From Alteromonadaceae bacterium BrNp21-10 (lineage in GTDB: Bacteria; Pseudomonadota; Gammaproteobacteria; Enterobacterales; Alteromonadaceae), in NCBI GenBank assembly GCA_030418115.1, contig JAUHQD010000019.1, forward strand, positions 1 to 64,000: a DNA stretch of 64,000 nt. Reading direction: 5' to 3'. Below are positions 54,585 through 63,808 of this stretch, piece by piece. Position numbers and translations under genes: made by a program. The stretch's first letter is position 1. Every line of letters starts with the position of its first letter. Under the pieces are notes generated by a model. The model ran no database searches, was not told where the DNA came from, and saw only the letters and a program-made list of their open reading frames with translations.

Positions 54585-57068
54585 ATGCTCAAGATTTTCC
54601 CGCAACGACTTTTTATGGCCCTGTTGGGGCTGACACTAACAGCCTGTGTAGCTACAGATACCAGACCTTCAAAGGAAGAAATAACTTCCAGCCCAATTAA
54701 AACTATTTCTGCCATACAACAACATAACATTGATGGTGGAAAATTAACCTTAGAAAAAATCATGTCCGATCCAGATTGGCTAGGTCGTCAACCTGAATCT
54801 CCCTTTTGGTCCGATGATAGTCAAGCCGTGCTATATAGCCGTAAGCGCCATGGGCAGGCATTAACTGATCTTTGGTACAAACCTTTATCTGTAGCTGATA
54901 ATGGCTCGCAAGTGGGATTGGCACAATTACATCAGCATGATTACAGTCAACGGGTATTGAATCGTGATCGTAATAAAGCGGCGTGGCTGTTTTCCGATAA
55001 TCTTTTTGTAAAAGACTTAGCAACTGGCGAGGTTAAACAACTAAGCCGTGGTGGCTATCCGCCGACTAATATTCAGTTTTTAAATGATGGCCGTATCAGT
55101 TATCAAATAGGTAATGGGGTATATGCCATTGACCCCAGTAGTGGTCTGACTGAACAGTTGGTAAGTTGGCAATTTGCGGAAGCACCACAGGCCTTGCCTG
55201 AGGCGAAAGATTATATTGCGCAGCAACAGCATAAATTAATTGAAACCGTTGCTAAACAACGTCAACAGCGTCAACAAGCATTCGACTATCAACAACAACT
55301 TCAACAACAAAATCCTACATTGGCTCCAGCCGCATTTTATTTTCCAGAGGGTTTAATAACTAACACAGCCAGCTTATCCCCTAATGGTCGATGGTTATTA
55401 TTGGTTGTGCAAAAGCCCGCTGCTGAAAAGCAAGAACAAGATATTATGCCTGATTACATTAATGAAAACGGTCGAATTGAAGCTCAGCAAGCCCGTACTA
55501 TGGTGGCAGACAGTGAGCCGCGTAATCAGCAAATTTGGTTAGTGGATATTCAACGGCATCAGCAGCATGAACTTAGTTACAGCTCGTTGCCGGGTTATAA
55601 CGAGGACGTATTAGCCGCAGTGAAGCAACAAAATGCCGAATTAAAAGGTGAGTCTTATCAAGTCAATCGTTTGCCAAGGGCAATTGGCTTGTTGTCTGAT
55701 TGGTATTGGTCTGCGGGTGCCATTCGGTGGCAAGCCAATGGTAATGATGTAGCGATTATGCTGGAAGCTTGGGACAACAAAGATCGTTGGTTAACCACTG
55801 TGGATTTTGCAAAAAAGTTACTTCAAACCCAAGAGCGTTTACATGATGATGCATGGATCAACTACCGCTTTAATAGTTTTGGCTGGCTGAATAAAAGTAG
55901 CACCTTGTATTATCTTTCCGAAAAATCCGGTTATGCCAATCTCTACACTCAAGTACCGGGTAAAAGGGCCCAAGCATTAGTTAGCGGTGCCTTTGAGGTG
56001 GATAACATCAGCATCAGTGCCGATGATAAAAACATTTATTATCAGGCCAATAAAACCCATCCAGGAATTTATGAAGTGTATCGTGTTGATGTAGACAATG
56101 GTCAACATCAACAACTGACTAACTTGGGTGGTATGGTTGAATATCAATTAAGTCCCGATGAGTCTAAATTATTATTAACCTATTCTAGCTTAACCTTGCC
56201 GCCAGAATTATATGTGCAAGATGCGTCACCACAGGCACCAATACAGCGTTTAACCCATACTGTCAGTGATGAGTTCTTATCTTACAATTGGAGTGCGCCG
56301 GATATTGTCGCGGTTCCTTCTAGTCACGGCCAACAACCAATATTTTCCAGAGTCTATCAACCGCAAAAAGTCTTAGAGGGTGCTGCACGCAGAGCGGTGA
56401 TTTTTAACCATGGTGCAGGCTATTTACAAAATTCCCATCTTGGATGGTCGACTTATTTTCGTGAGTTTATGTTCCATAGTTTATTGGTAGAACAAGGTTA
56501 TGTGGTGATGGATATGGATTATCGCGCGTCAAGAGGGTACGGCCGCGACTGGCGTACTGCCATATATCGGCAAATGGGTACTCCGGAAATTGAAGACCTT
56601 GTTGATGGTGTCGATTGGTTGGTGGAAAACGCTAATGTAGATCGTCAACGCATTGGTACTTATGGTGGTTCCTACGGTGGCTTTATGACCTTTATGGCAA
56701 TGTTCAAACAGCCAGAGCTTTTTCAAGCTGGTGCGGCATTACGCCCAGTAAGTGATTGGGTCTATTACAACACTGAATACACCTCGAATATTTTGAATAC
56801 ACCGGACGTTGACCCTATTGCCTACCAACGTAGTTCACCGATTTATTTTGCTGAAGGCCTACAAAAACCACTACTGATTAATGCGCCTATGGTAGATAGC
56901 AATGTGTTTTTTGTGGATGTAGTGCGTTTAGTACAACGTTTTATTGAGCTGGAAAAACAGGACTTTGAAACTGCCATATTCCCAGTGGAATCTCATGGGT
57001 TTGTGCAGCCTAGTTCATGGTTAAATGAGTACCGTAAAATCTATAAGCTGTTTGAAGAAAATCTTTAA
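54585..57068 (+). CDS. S9 family peptidase (prolyl-oligopeptidase/DPP IV type), predicted lipoprotein
   Basis: An 827-residue serine peptidase. A lipoprotein signal with lipobox LTAC (Cys21) is followed by a beta-propeller region with WD/TolB-like repeats (about 60-560) and a C-terminal alpha/beta-hydrolase domain. The nucleophile is in GTYGGSYGGFM (about residue 696) and the catalytic His in VESHGF near 805. A Gln-rich coiled segment (about 210-245) interrupts the propeller. Expected to cleave short peptides after Pro or similar at the cell envelope. Confidence 0.88.
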   Translation: MLKIFPQRLFMALLGLTLTACVATDTRPSKEEITSSPIKTISAIQQHNIDGGKLTLEKIMSDPDWLGRQPESPFWSDDSQAVLYSRKRHGQALTDLWYKPLSVADNGSQVGLAQLHQHDYSQRVLNRDRNKAAWLFSDNLFVKDLATGEVKQLSRGGYPPTNIQFLNDGRISYQIGNGVYAIDPSSGLTEQLVSWQFAEAPQALPEAKDYIAQQQHKLIETVAKQRQQRQQAFDYQQQLQQQNPTLAPAAFYFPEGLITNTASLSPNGRWLLLVVQKPAAEKQEQDIMPDYINENGRIEAQQARTMVADSEPRNQQIWLVDIQRHQQHELSYSSLPGYNEDVLAAVKQQNAELKGESYQVNRLPRAIGLLSDWYWSAGAIRWQANGNDVAIMLEAWDNKDRWLTTVDFAKKLLQTQERLHDDAWINYRFNSFGWLNKSSTLYYLSEKSGYANLYTQVPGKRAQALVSGAFEVDNISISADDKNIYYQANKTHPGIYEVYRVDVDNGQHQQLTNLGGMVEYQLSPDESKLLLTYSSLTLPPELYVQDASPQAPIQRLTHTVSDEFLSYNWSAPDIVAVPSSHGQQPIFSRVYQPQKVLEGAARRAVIFNHGAGYLQNSHLGWSTYFREFMFHSLLVEQGYVVMDMDYRASRGYGRDWRTAIYRQMGTPEIEDLVDGVDWLVENANVDRQRIGTYGGSYGGFMTFMAMFKQPELFQAGAALRPVSDWVYYNTEYTSNILNTPDVDPIAYQRSSPIYFAEGLQKPLLINAPMVDSNVFFVDVVRLVQRFIELEKQDFETAIFPVESHGFVQPSSWLNEYRKIYKLFEENL

Positions 57069-57090
57069 GGATTCGCTGAGGTTAAATATT

Positions 57091-57121
57091 AAAAAGGGCA
57101 GCTAGTGCGCGCCCTTTTTTA
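57091..57121. terminator. Bidirectional terminator between S9 peptidase and rhombosortase genes
   Basis: Stem AAAAAGGGC / GCCCTTTTT with an 11-nt loop and T-run; the right arm overlaps the rhombosortase stop codon. Confidence 0.88.
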
Positions 57122-57715
57122 TTTTCCTATATTACGATTTCGCCGTGAAATAAGCCAGGTGGTGCTTATCCAGATCAGTCCACAAATTGTGCCGTATAAA
57201 TGGGCATCAATGGCGACATTGGCATCAATAAATTGCGCCAGTTCAGTGCTGGCACCCACAGCCTGTTCATAAATTATCTTGGCAATTACACCGAGCATCA
57301 GCAGCCAACCGGAGCGACGGCCATGTTTTATATCTTGTCTGGCTCCCCAAACAAATAACCCATGTAAGGCCCCGGATAAACCAACATACCATTGCATTTG
57401 TGGGGACAAAATCAATAATCCCAGTCCGGTACCTAGGGTCATAATCAACATTAAATACAAATAGGAAGAGGTTTTATAATCATCACCATGCAGCGCCCAA
57501 AGCAATATCACACCGCCGCTATTGAGTAATAAGTGATTGAAGTTGCTGTGCAGAAAATGGCCAGTTATCAGGCGCCACCACTGTCCTTGTAAAATGGCCT
57601 CACGTTCATAAACTAAGTGACTATAAATGTGGTCGTTAAATAAAAAGAATAATAAGGCGATCAGCAAGATCGTTAACGGGCCAGCCAGCTGATGACGTTG
57701 TAATGGAAATGCCAA
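57119..57715 (-). CDS. rrtA: Rhombosortase
   Basis: Rhomboid-family intramembrane serine protease of 198 residues with six predicted helices. The catalytic Ser114 lies in YVGLSGALHGLF and His172 in AIDAHLYG. The WWRLITGHFLHSNFNHLLLN block and the overall size match the rhombosortase subfamily, which cleaves GlyGly-CTERM tails of type II-secreted proteins. No GlyGly-CTERM substrate is encoded in this window. Confidence 0.88.
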   Translation of the reverse strand: MAFPLQRHQLAGPLTILLIALLFFLFNDHIYSHLVYEREAILQGQWWRLITGHFLHSNFNHLLLNSGGVILLWALHGDDYKTSSYLYLMLIMTLGTGLGLLILSPQMQWYVGLSGALHGLFVWGARQDIKHGRRSGWLLMLGVIAKIIYEQAVGASTELAQFIDANVAIDAHLYGTICGLIWISTTWLISRRNRNIGK

Positions 57716-57815
57716 AAGACCTCCAAAAATTACCGAAAATTAGCCATAGTTAGATTTGCTATCAAACACGGCATTGATACACTTAATTCATATTAACTAT
57801 AAAAGAGACAGCTCG

Positions 57816-58580
57816 ATGTCGAATCTCGTCCTACAGCAAGATGCGCAATCATTGCATATTATTATCAACCGCGCTGAAAAAAAGAACTCATTAACCTATG
57901 CCATGTATGCGGAATTGGCTGAAGCTATCGAGGCCGCCAAGGATAACGACAATATTCGGGTTATCCGCATTAGTGGCGCCGGTGATTGTTTTACCGCCGG
58001 TAACGATTTAGCGGATTTTGTCAGTGCTGCCAAAAATGCCGATGTGTCGCCAACGGTGCGCTTTATGAAGGCATTAATGCAATGTCCAAAACCCGTAGTT
58101 GCACAAGTGCATGGCTTGGCTGTTGGTATTGGCACTACCCTGTTATTGCATTGTGATTTAGTTTATTGTGCCACTGGCACTAAGTTTGTTTTGCCCTTTA
58201 TTAACCTCGGTTTAGTGCCTGAGTATGCATCGAGTTATTTGCTACCTAAATTAGCCGGCCATCATAAAGCTGCCGAATGGTTAATGTTAGGCGAGCCTTT
58301 TGATGCCGAGCAGGCACAACAGTGTGGTTTAGTGAATGGGGTATTGCCTATCGCCGAGTTATCCTCCTATGTTGACACCATCATTGCCAAATTGGTGGCT
58401 AAACCGCATTTCGCGATGCAGCAAACTAAGGCTTTAATGAAAAGCCAACATCAACAGGTGTTAACTCATATGGATGAAGAGTTGGACATTTTTATTGAGC
58501 AATTATCTAGCGAGGCGGCCAAAGAAGCCTTTGCCGCATTTTTGGAAAAGCGCGCACCAGATCCGACTAAGTTTCGCTAA
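57816..58580 (+). CDS. Enoyl-CoA hydratase/isomerase family protein
   Basis: A 254-residue crotonase-fold enzyme. Oxyanion-hole segments FTAGNDLADF and HGLAVGIGTTLLLHCDLVY are visible, and the C-terminal trimerisation helices are present. The Glu pair of classical hydratases is not clearly kept (LPFINLGLVPEYAS carries one acidic residue), so an isomerase role (delta3-delta2 enoyl-CoA isomerase type) is possible. Start at ATG 57816 with AGAGA upstream; the frame opens earlier only with TTG. Confidence 0.85.
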   Translation: MSNLVLQQDAQSLHIIINRAEKKNSLTYAMYAELAEAIEAAKDNDNIRVIRISGAGDCFTAGNDLADFVSAAKNADVSPTVRFMKALMQCPKPVVAQVHGLAVGIGTTLLLHCDLVYCATGTKFVLPFINLGLVPEYASSYLLPKLAGHHKAAEWLMLGEPFDAEQAQQCGLVNGVLPIAELSSYVDTIIAKLVAKPHFAMQQTKALMKSQHQQVLTHMDEELDIFIEQLSSEAAKEAFAAFLEKRAPDPTKFR

Positions 58581-58740
58581 GGTATATATCTAAGATAAAC
58601 AGCGTCTAGCAATTTATCATAAACAAAAGGTCAGTTTCGTCATCTTCAGGTATGATTTCGGTAACTCGATGAAGATGTCGGGGCACAGATGTAATATATT
58701 GAGTTATAACGGTTTTATTTCGTAAAAATTTGGAGTGTCA

Positions 58741-60501
58741 GTGTTTTATTCCACATTAAAGAATGTTTTGGTCGTGGCTTTATCAAGCCTTCTATTCATC
58801 AGTGTCAATGTTAGTGCCCAAACGTCTGCACAAGATCGTGATCCAGAAGCGGGCACTGGTTATCAGCAAAAACAGGCCTTAAAAGGCAAAAAGTACATGA
58901 TCAGCGTTGCCAATCCCTACGCGGGATGGGTGGGCAAACGCATTCTAAAACAAGGTGGTAGTGCCGTGGATGCCGCTATTGCCATGCAGGCCGTATTGAC
59001 CTTGGTTGAACCTCAGTCTTCGGGCATTGGTGGCGGCGGCTTCATGTTGTATTGGGATAATAAAGCTAAAAAACTAACTAGTTTTGATGGCCGCGAAACT
59101 GCGCCTAGTAAAGCTAATGCCTTCTTATTTATCGATAAATTAGGCAAGGTAGCCTCTTGGCGTGATGCGGTGCAGGGCGGTCGTGCTGTAGGGGTTCCCG
59201 GTGTACTTAAAGCATTAGAAATGGCCCATAAGCAATTTGGTAAGTTAGAGTGGGCGAATTTATTTTATGATGCAGCGTCACTTGCTGAGAAAGGCTTTGT
59301 AGTATCCCCTCGATTAGCAGAACTATTGGCTAAGGAAATTCATCCCGGCCTTAAAAAATTAGCGCCAGCAAATCGTTATTTTTATCCCTATGGTCAACCT
59401 TTGCAAGCAGGGGATAAAGTGATTAATAAGCGATTAGCGGAGTCGCTTTTAGGCATCGCTAAAGAAGGTACTGATTTCTTCTACAAAGGACCGTTATCTA
59501 AAGACATTGTTAAGGCAGTGCAAGGATCAGAAGTTAATCCTGGCTTGTTGAGCTTGGAAGATTTAGCCAATTACAAAGCCATTGAGCGTCCACCGGCTTG
59601 TGGTAATTACAAACAGCATCAGATATGTAGTATGGGCCCACCCAGTTCAGGGGGCTTAAGCGTGCTACAAATACTCACTATGTTGGAAGATAAAGGCTTA
59701 GAGAAAATGGCGCCCAATAGTCTGCAGGCGTTGCATTTGTTCACCCAGGCCTCCCGTTTAGCTTACGCTGATCGCGACACCTATATGGCCGATACTGATT
59801 TTACCCATTTACCTTTTGGGGCATTAATCAACCCTAGCTATTTACAGCGTCGAGCGGAAAAAATTGACGCTAACAAGGATATGGGACGGGCTAAAGCCGG
59901 TCAGCCTTATTCTCGAACATTACTGAGTATCGACAATTCTTATGAAATTCCTAATACCAGCCACTTCTCTATTGTCGACCAAGAGGGTAATGCGGTTTCC
60001 ATGACCACTACTATTGAAATGGGCTTTGGCTCAGGGGTCATGGTCGGTGGCTTTTTGTTGAATAATGAAATGACTGATTTTGCTAGCCAGCCACAAATTG
60101 GCGATCAGTGGGTACTGAATCGTATTGAGCCGGGTAAACGTCCACGTAGTTCAATGGCGCCGACCATGGTGTTCGACCAAAAAGGTGAGTTAAGCTTATT
60201 AATAGGCTCACCGGGCGGCAGTCGTATTATTAATTATGTGGCACAAAGTCTGATTGCGGTTTTAGATTGGGGATTAGATGTGCAAGAGGCGATCAATTTA
60301 CCGCGGGTGACGAATCGTAATAGCTCCACCGACCTAGAAAAAGGCACCAACCTCGAACGACTAGAACCGCTGTTAGAAAAAATGGGCCATAAGGTAGTCG
60401 TGCGAGATTTGAATAGTGGCTTACACGGTATTCAAATTATCAATGGTGAGTTGATTGGCGGAGCCGATCCACGTCGAGAAGGTGTGGTCGTCACCGAATA
60501 G
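58741..60501 (+). CDS. ggt: Gamma-glutamyltransferase
   Basis: Periplasmic enzyme hydrolysing or transferring the gamma-glutamyl group of glutathione, made as a proenzyme. Signal peptide to about residue 28. The autocleavage and nucleophile site is Thr406 in PNTSHFSIVD, and the binding motifs GGGGFMLYWD and GSPGGSRIINYV are present. The start is GTG: GGAG (58732-58735) is 5 nt before the GTG at 58741, whereas the GTG at 58735 overlaps that ribosome site. 586 residues. Confidence 0.94.
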   Translation: MFYSTLKNVLVVALSSLLFISVNVSAQTSAQDRDPEAGTGYQQKQALKGKKYMISVANPYAGWVGKRILKQGGSAVDAAIAMQAVLTLVEPQSSGIGGGGFMLYWDNKAKKLTSFDGRETAPSKANAFLFIDKLGKVASWRDAVQGGRAVGVPGVLKALEMAHKQFGKLEWANLFYDAASLAEKGFVVSPRLAELLAKEIHPGLKKLAPANRYFYPYGQPLQAGDKVINKRLAESLLGIAKEGTDFFYKGPLSKDIVKAVQGSEVNPGLLSLEDLANYKAIERPPACGNYKQHQICSMGPPSSGGLSVLQILTMLEDKGLEKMAPNSLQALHLFTQASRLAYADRDTYMADTDFTHLPFGALINPSYLQRRAEKIDANKDMGRAKAGQPYSRTLLSIDNSYEIPNTSHFSIVDQEGNAVSMTTTIEMGFGSGVMVGGFLLNNEMTDFASQPQIGDQWVLNRIEPGKRPRSSMAPTMVFDQKGELSLLIGSPGGSRIINYVAQSLIAVLDWGLDVQEAINLPRVTNRNSSTDLEKGTNLERLEPLLEKMGHKVVVRDLNSGLHGIQIINGELIGGADPRREGVVVTE

Positions 60502-60517
60502 TGACGAACTGGATAAA

Positions 60518-60961
60518 TTAGTGGTAGTTGGCTTCAGATACGGAGTCAACACGCCAATGGCCATCGACCTTTACCATGCTAGCAACACGGATATCTTCAA
60601 TTTTTTTATCTTGACGGTAACCGGTAAAAAATACATTCACTTTTGAGTTTTTCGAGTATTGGGTACGCATTTTATTGCCGCCAGTATCAAGGGTAATCTC
60701 TACTTTGTTCATGTCATAAGATAGATTCAATACATGCCGTTGTACGACTTGATTGACAACGTAACGTTGTAACAAGGTTGTCATTCTGGGTGAGCTTAGG
60801 TACAGCGCCTGATCCAAATTTTGTTTATTATAAATTCCATCGAAAAAATTAAGCGCAGTGTCTTCAGGTGTAGCATCAATAGCTGGTGGGGGTAACACAT
60901 CTTCGGTGCAAGCAACTAAACTACATAAAACCAATAGAACCAACACAATACGATTTTTCAT
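60518..60961 (-). CDS. Small predicted lipoprotein
   Basis: A 147-residue protein with a lipoprotein signal (MKNRIVLVLLVLCSLVAC). The mature part has an NTF2-like look: ALNFFDGIYNKQNLDQALYL, then beta strands ending VKVDGHWRVDSVSE. No catalytic motif. The second Met is used as start because it opens the signal peptide. Convergent with ggt, 16 bp apart. Function unknown. Confidence 0.75.
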   Translation of the reverse strand: MKNRIVLVLLVLCSLVACTEDVLPPPAIDATPEDTALNFFDGIYNKQNLDQALYLSSPRMTTLLQRYVVNQVVQRHVLNLSYDMNKVEITLDTGGNKMRTQYSKNSKVNVFFTGYRQDKKIEDIRVASMVKVDGHWRVDSVSEANYH

Positions 60962-61131
60962 TAATGACCCCAAAACTGGTGTGCAAGATAAGCCCAGTCT
61001 GCGTCGATTAAGCCAAAATGTAAAGTCTGCGGTATTAGCTAGGGGTTGCTAAAACATAAACCGCCATTGTTGTTAGGTTAATGTTTATACGCTTTATGCT
61101 TTTGATATTAATGAATTTTAGGTGAAGAGGG

Positions 61132-61182
61132 GCAACCGTTTATATAACAGCTTAATGATGCCGGTTGCTCATCATTAAGCTG
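61132..61182. other. Hairpin with a possible pseudoknot between mltD and the lipoprotein gene
   Basis: CAGCTTAATGATG (61148-61160) pairs perfectly with CATCATTAAGCTG (61170-61182). Its 9-nt loop contains CGGTTGC (61162-61168), the exact complement of GCAACCG at 61132-61138, giving an H-type pseudoknot or two competing hairpins. On the minus strand it lies just after mltD and may be its terminator, though the T-tract is weak. Confidence 0.55.
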
Positions 61183-61190
61183 GATGAGAA

Positions 61191-62867
61191 TTAGGTACGG
61201 GTTACATCGACAAAGATTTTTAGCTTTTGTCCTGGTTGTAAGTACTTTTTAATATTCAAATGATTCCAACGCTGAATATCCGCAATAAGCACCTTAAATT
61301 TATCGGCAATGCGAGCTAACGAATCGCCGTTACGTACGGTGTAGGTCAATGTGCGCATAACCGAACTATCGGTTTGTTGAGTACTGGCTTTATCCATCCA
61401 TACCACTAGCTCTTGACCGAGGTGCAGTGGATCAGTTGGTGCCATGCCATTCCATTTGGCTAAACTGCGTAAGTTAACCTTATATTTACGGCTCAAATCC
61501 CAAAAATTATCGCCGGATTTGACGATGTGTTTAAAGCTGTAAGAGCCACGCTTGGTGGTTTGTGTTGCTTCTAAACGTTGATCTTCTGACAACGAATAAA
61601 AATCTAAAGATTTGAGTGCGACTGGTACTAAAAGATGATCACCAGCAACGATCATATTGCCTTTAATGTCGTTTACATCACGAATAACTTCCACAGTGGT
61701 ATGGTATTTTTTGGCCATTTTAATCAGGCTGTCGCCGCTGCGGACTTTATGACGGACCCAGTTTAGGCGTTTTTTCTGGTCAACTTCTGCTAGCGCGATA
61801 ATGAAGTTATCGACTTTATCAATAGGCAGTAATAATTGATGAGGGCCATCTGGGTCGGTAGCCCAGCGGTTATAACCGGCATTTAAAGCATGTAATTCTT
61901 CAACTGTCATATCGGCTAATTCAGCGGCCAAGGCTAAATCAATTTGCGATCCGGTATCTACCAATTGGGTCACGGGCTTGTTGTCCATGGCGTACCAGTT
62001 GTCATCAAACTCTGGGTGATTGCGTAAAATGTCTGCCAAGGCTAATAATTTTGGCACGTAGGCGCGGGTTTCTTTGGGTAAATCTAAAGACCAAAAATCA
62101 GTAGCTTTACCTTTCTTTTTGTTGGCATTAATGGCGCGGCGAACACGGCCTTCACCACTGTTATAGGCGGCTAGTGCATGTAGCCAGTTACCATCAAAAC
62201 GGTCATGTAAGTAACTGAGGAAGTCCATTGCGCCTATTGTCGCGGCGGTAACATCGCGGCGACCGTCATACCACCAGCTCTGTTTTAAACCAAAACGTTT
62301 GCCGGTTGCTGGAATAAACTGCCACATCCCGGCAGCACGGCCATGAGAATAAGCAAAGGGGTCGAAAGCACTTTCGACAATGGGCAGTAATACTAACTCA
62401 AGGGGCATTCCACGCTGTTCAATTTCTTCAATAATATGAAACAAATATGGAGTTGCGCGTTTGGTTACTCGTAACATGTAATGGGGGTGTTTGAGGTACC
62501 AGTTTTTCTGATTGGTTACTCGCCGATTGTCCGGCACATGCATATTTAACTGGTTACGTACTCGTTGCCATAAATTAGTAATTTTGGGTTCTTCTGGTGC
62601 GACTGCTATTATTGGCTCAATGTCCGCAGCCTCGGGGTCAACCACGAATTCCACTTCTTCGACAGGGTGATTAACCGGAATAATACCGGATTGTAATTGC
62701 TCACAATGAGGCTCTTCATTATGTGGTTCTGTGGCACATTGCTCCGTAACTAAGGTAGCAATGTCTTGCTCTTCTTGCTGTTGTTGGTCGACAACATCGG
62801 CGTTGTCCATGGTCGACATACAACCACTCACTAATATCCCTAAAATGACAATGACATGTTTATACAT
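61191..62867 (-). CDS. mltD: Membrane-bound lytic murein transglycosylase D
   Basis: Outer-membrane lipoprotein that cleaves peptidoglycan glycan chains. 558 residues: lipobox VSGC (Cys16), an acidic linker, the SLT domain with catalytic Glu in VESAFDPFAYSHGRAAGMWQ, a region following it, and three LysM peptidoglycan-binding repeats in the C-terminal third (VRSGDSLIKMAKKY, VKSGDNFWDLSRKY, VRNGDSLARIADKF). gloB is upstream on the same strand, as in E. coli. Confidence 0.95.
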   Translation of the reverse strand: MYKHVIVILGILVSGCMSTMDNADVVDQQQQEEQDIATLVTEQCATEPHNEEPHCEQLQSGIIPVNHPVEEVEFVVDPEAADIEPIIAVAPEEPKITNLWQRVRNQLNMHVPDNRRVTNQKNWYLKHPHYMLRVTKRATPYLFHIIEEIEQRGMPLELVLLPIVESAFDPFAYSHGRAAGMWQFIPATGKRFGLKQSWWYDGRRDVTAATIGAMDFLSYLHDRFDGNWLHALAAYNSGEGRVRRAINANKKKGKATDFWSLDLPKETRAYVPKLLALADILRNHPEFDDNWYAMDNKPVTQLVDTGSQIDLALAAELADMTVEELHALNAGYNRWATDPDGPHQLLLPIDKVDNFIIALAEVDQKKRLNWVRHKVRSGDSLIKMAKKYHTTVEVIRDVNDIKGNMIVAGDHLLVPVALKSLDFYSLSEDQRLEATQTTKRGSYSFKHIVKSGDNFWDLSRKYKVNLRSLAKWNGMAPTDPLHLGQELVVWMDKASTQQTDSSVMRTLTYTVRNGDSLARIADKFKVLIADIQRWNHLNIKKYLQPGQKLKIFVDVTRT

Positions 62868-62962
62868 TGAATACGGCGTTCCTATTATTGCTTTTATATG
62901 GAAAAGCGCTACGGCATTGAAACCGTTACTGGCTCACTAATCTAATGGGTTCATTGTACCGG

Positions 62963-63727
62963 TTAAAACTGATCTTTCCAGCGCCTTAACTCCGCAAAAA
63001 TATCCTTACGAGAGGATAGTTTACGTTGACAGTACTGTTCCACCGCTTTTTTGATACTGGCAGTATGACAACGTAAAAACGGATTAATTCTAAGTTCTTG
63101 ACGAATACTGGTCGGTACGGTGGGCTTTAGTTTTCGCCGCTGGGTATGGGCCCAATCCGCATAGGACGCCAAGACATGATTATCGGCATCGACTTCTAAA
63201 GCAAAGGCAATATTGGCTAAGGTGTACTCATGGGTACAGTACACAGGGGTATCGCCGGGCAAGGCGGCTAGTTTTTGTAACGAAGTGTAAAGTTGTACGG
63301 CGGTGCCACCTAATAAGCGGCCACAGCCGACGGAAAACAGGGTGTCGCCACTGAATAGGCCAGTTTCTCCATAATAGGCAATGTGATCGGTGGTATGTCC
63401 GGGTATATTAAGTACGCTAAATGTGAGCGCTGGCGAATCGATAACCACCTTATCGCCTTCTGTGACAATGTAATCGACGGCAGGGATGCGTTGATCATCG
63501 GCAGCGTACACTTTGGCATCAGGAAAATGGTTTTTTAACTCAACTATTCCGTCAATATGATCGGGATGATGATGGGTGACCAGAATCGCACTTAAGGTTA
63601 ATTGTTGTTGCTGCAAGTAGGCCAATACTGGCGATGCATCGCCGGGATCGACCACTACACATTTTGTTTGTTGCTCAATACACCAAATGTAGTTATCTTG
63701 GAATGCATTAATTGGGGTTATTTTCAT
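62963..63727 (-). CDS. gloB: Hydroxyacylglutathione hydrolase (glyoxalase II)
   Basis: Hydrolyses S-lactoylglutathione to lactate and glutathione. The 254 residues carry the metallo-beta-lactamase metal motif THHHPDHIDG, further ligands in IPGHTTDHIAYYG, LFSGDTLFSVGCGR and YCTHEYTLAN, and the C-terminal helical domain. Divergent from the methyltransferase gene. Confidence 0.96.
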   Translation of the reverse strand: MKITPINAFQDNYIWCIEQQTKCVVVDPGDASPVLAYLQQQQLTLSAILVTHHHPDHIDGIVELKNHFPDAKVYAADDQRIPAVDYIVTEGDKVVIDSPALTFSVLNIPGHTTDHIAYYGETGLFSGDTLFSVGCGRLLGGTAVQLYTSLQKLAALPGDTPVYCTHEYTLANIAFALEVDADNHVLASYADWAHTQRRKLKPTVPTSIRQELRINPFLRCHTASIKKAVEQYCQRKLSSRKDIFAELRRWKDQF

Positions 63728-63808
63728 GGTTTTGACAACTCTGTATAAATGACAACAATGTCGATAATGATATCAATAACTGTAGCGCATGACCTCAGGG
63801 TATTACAC

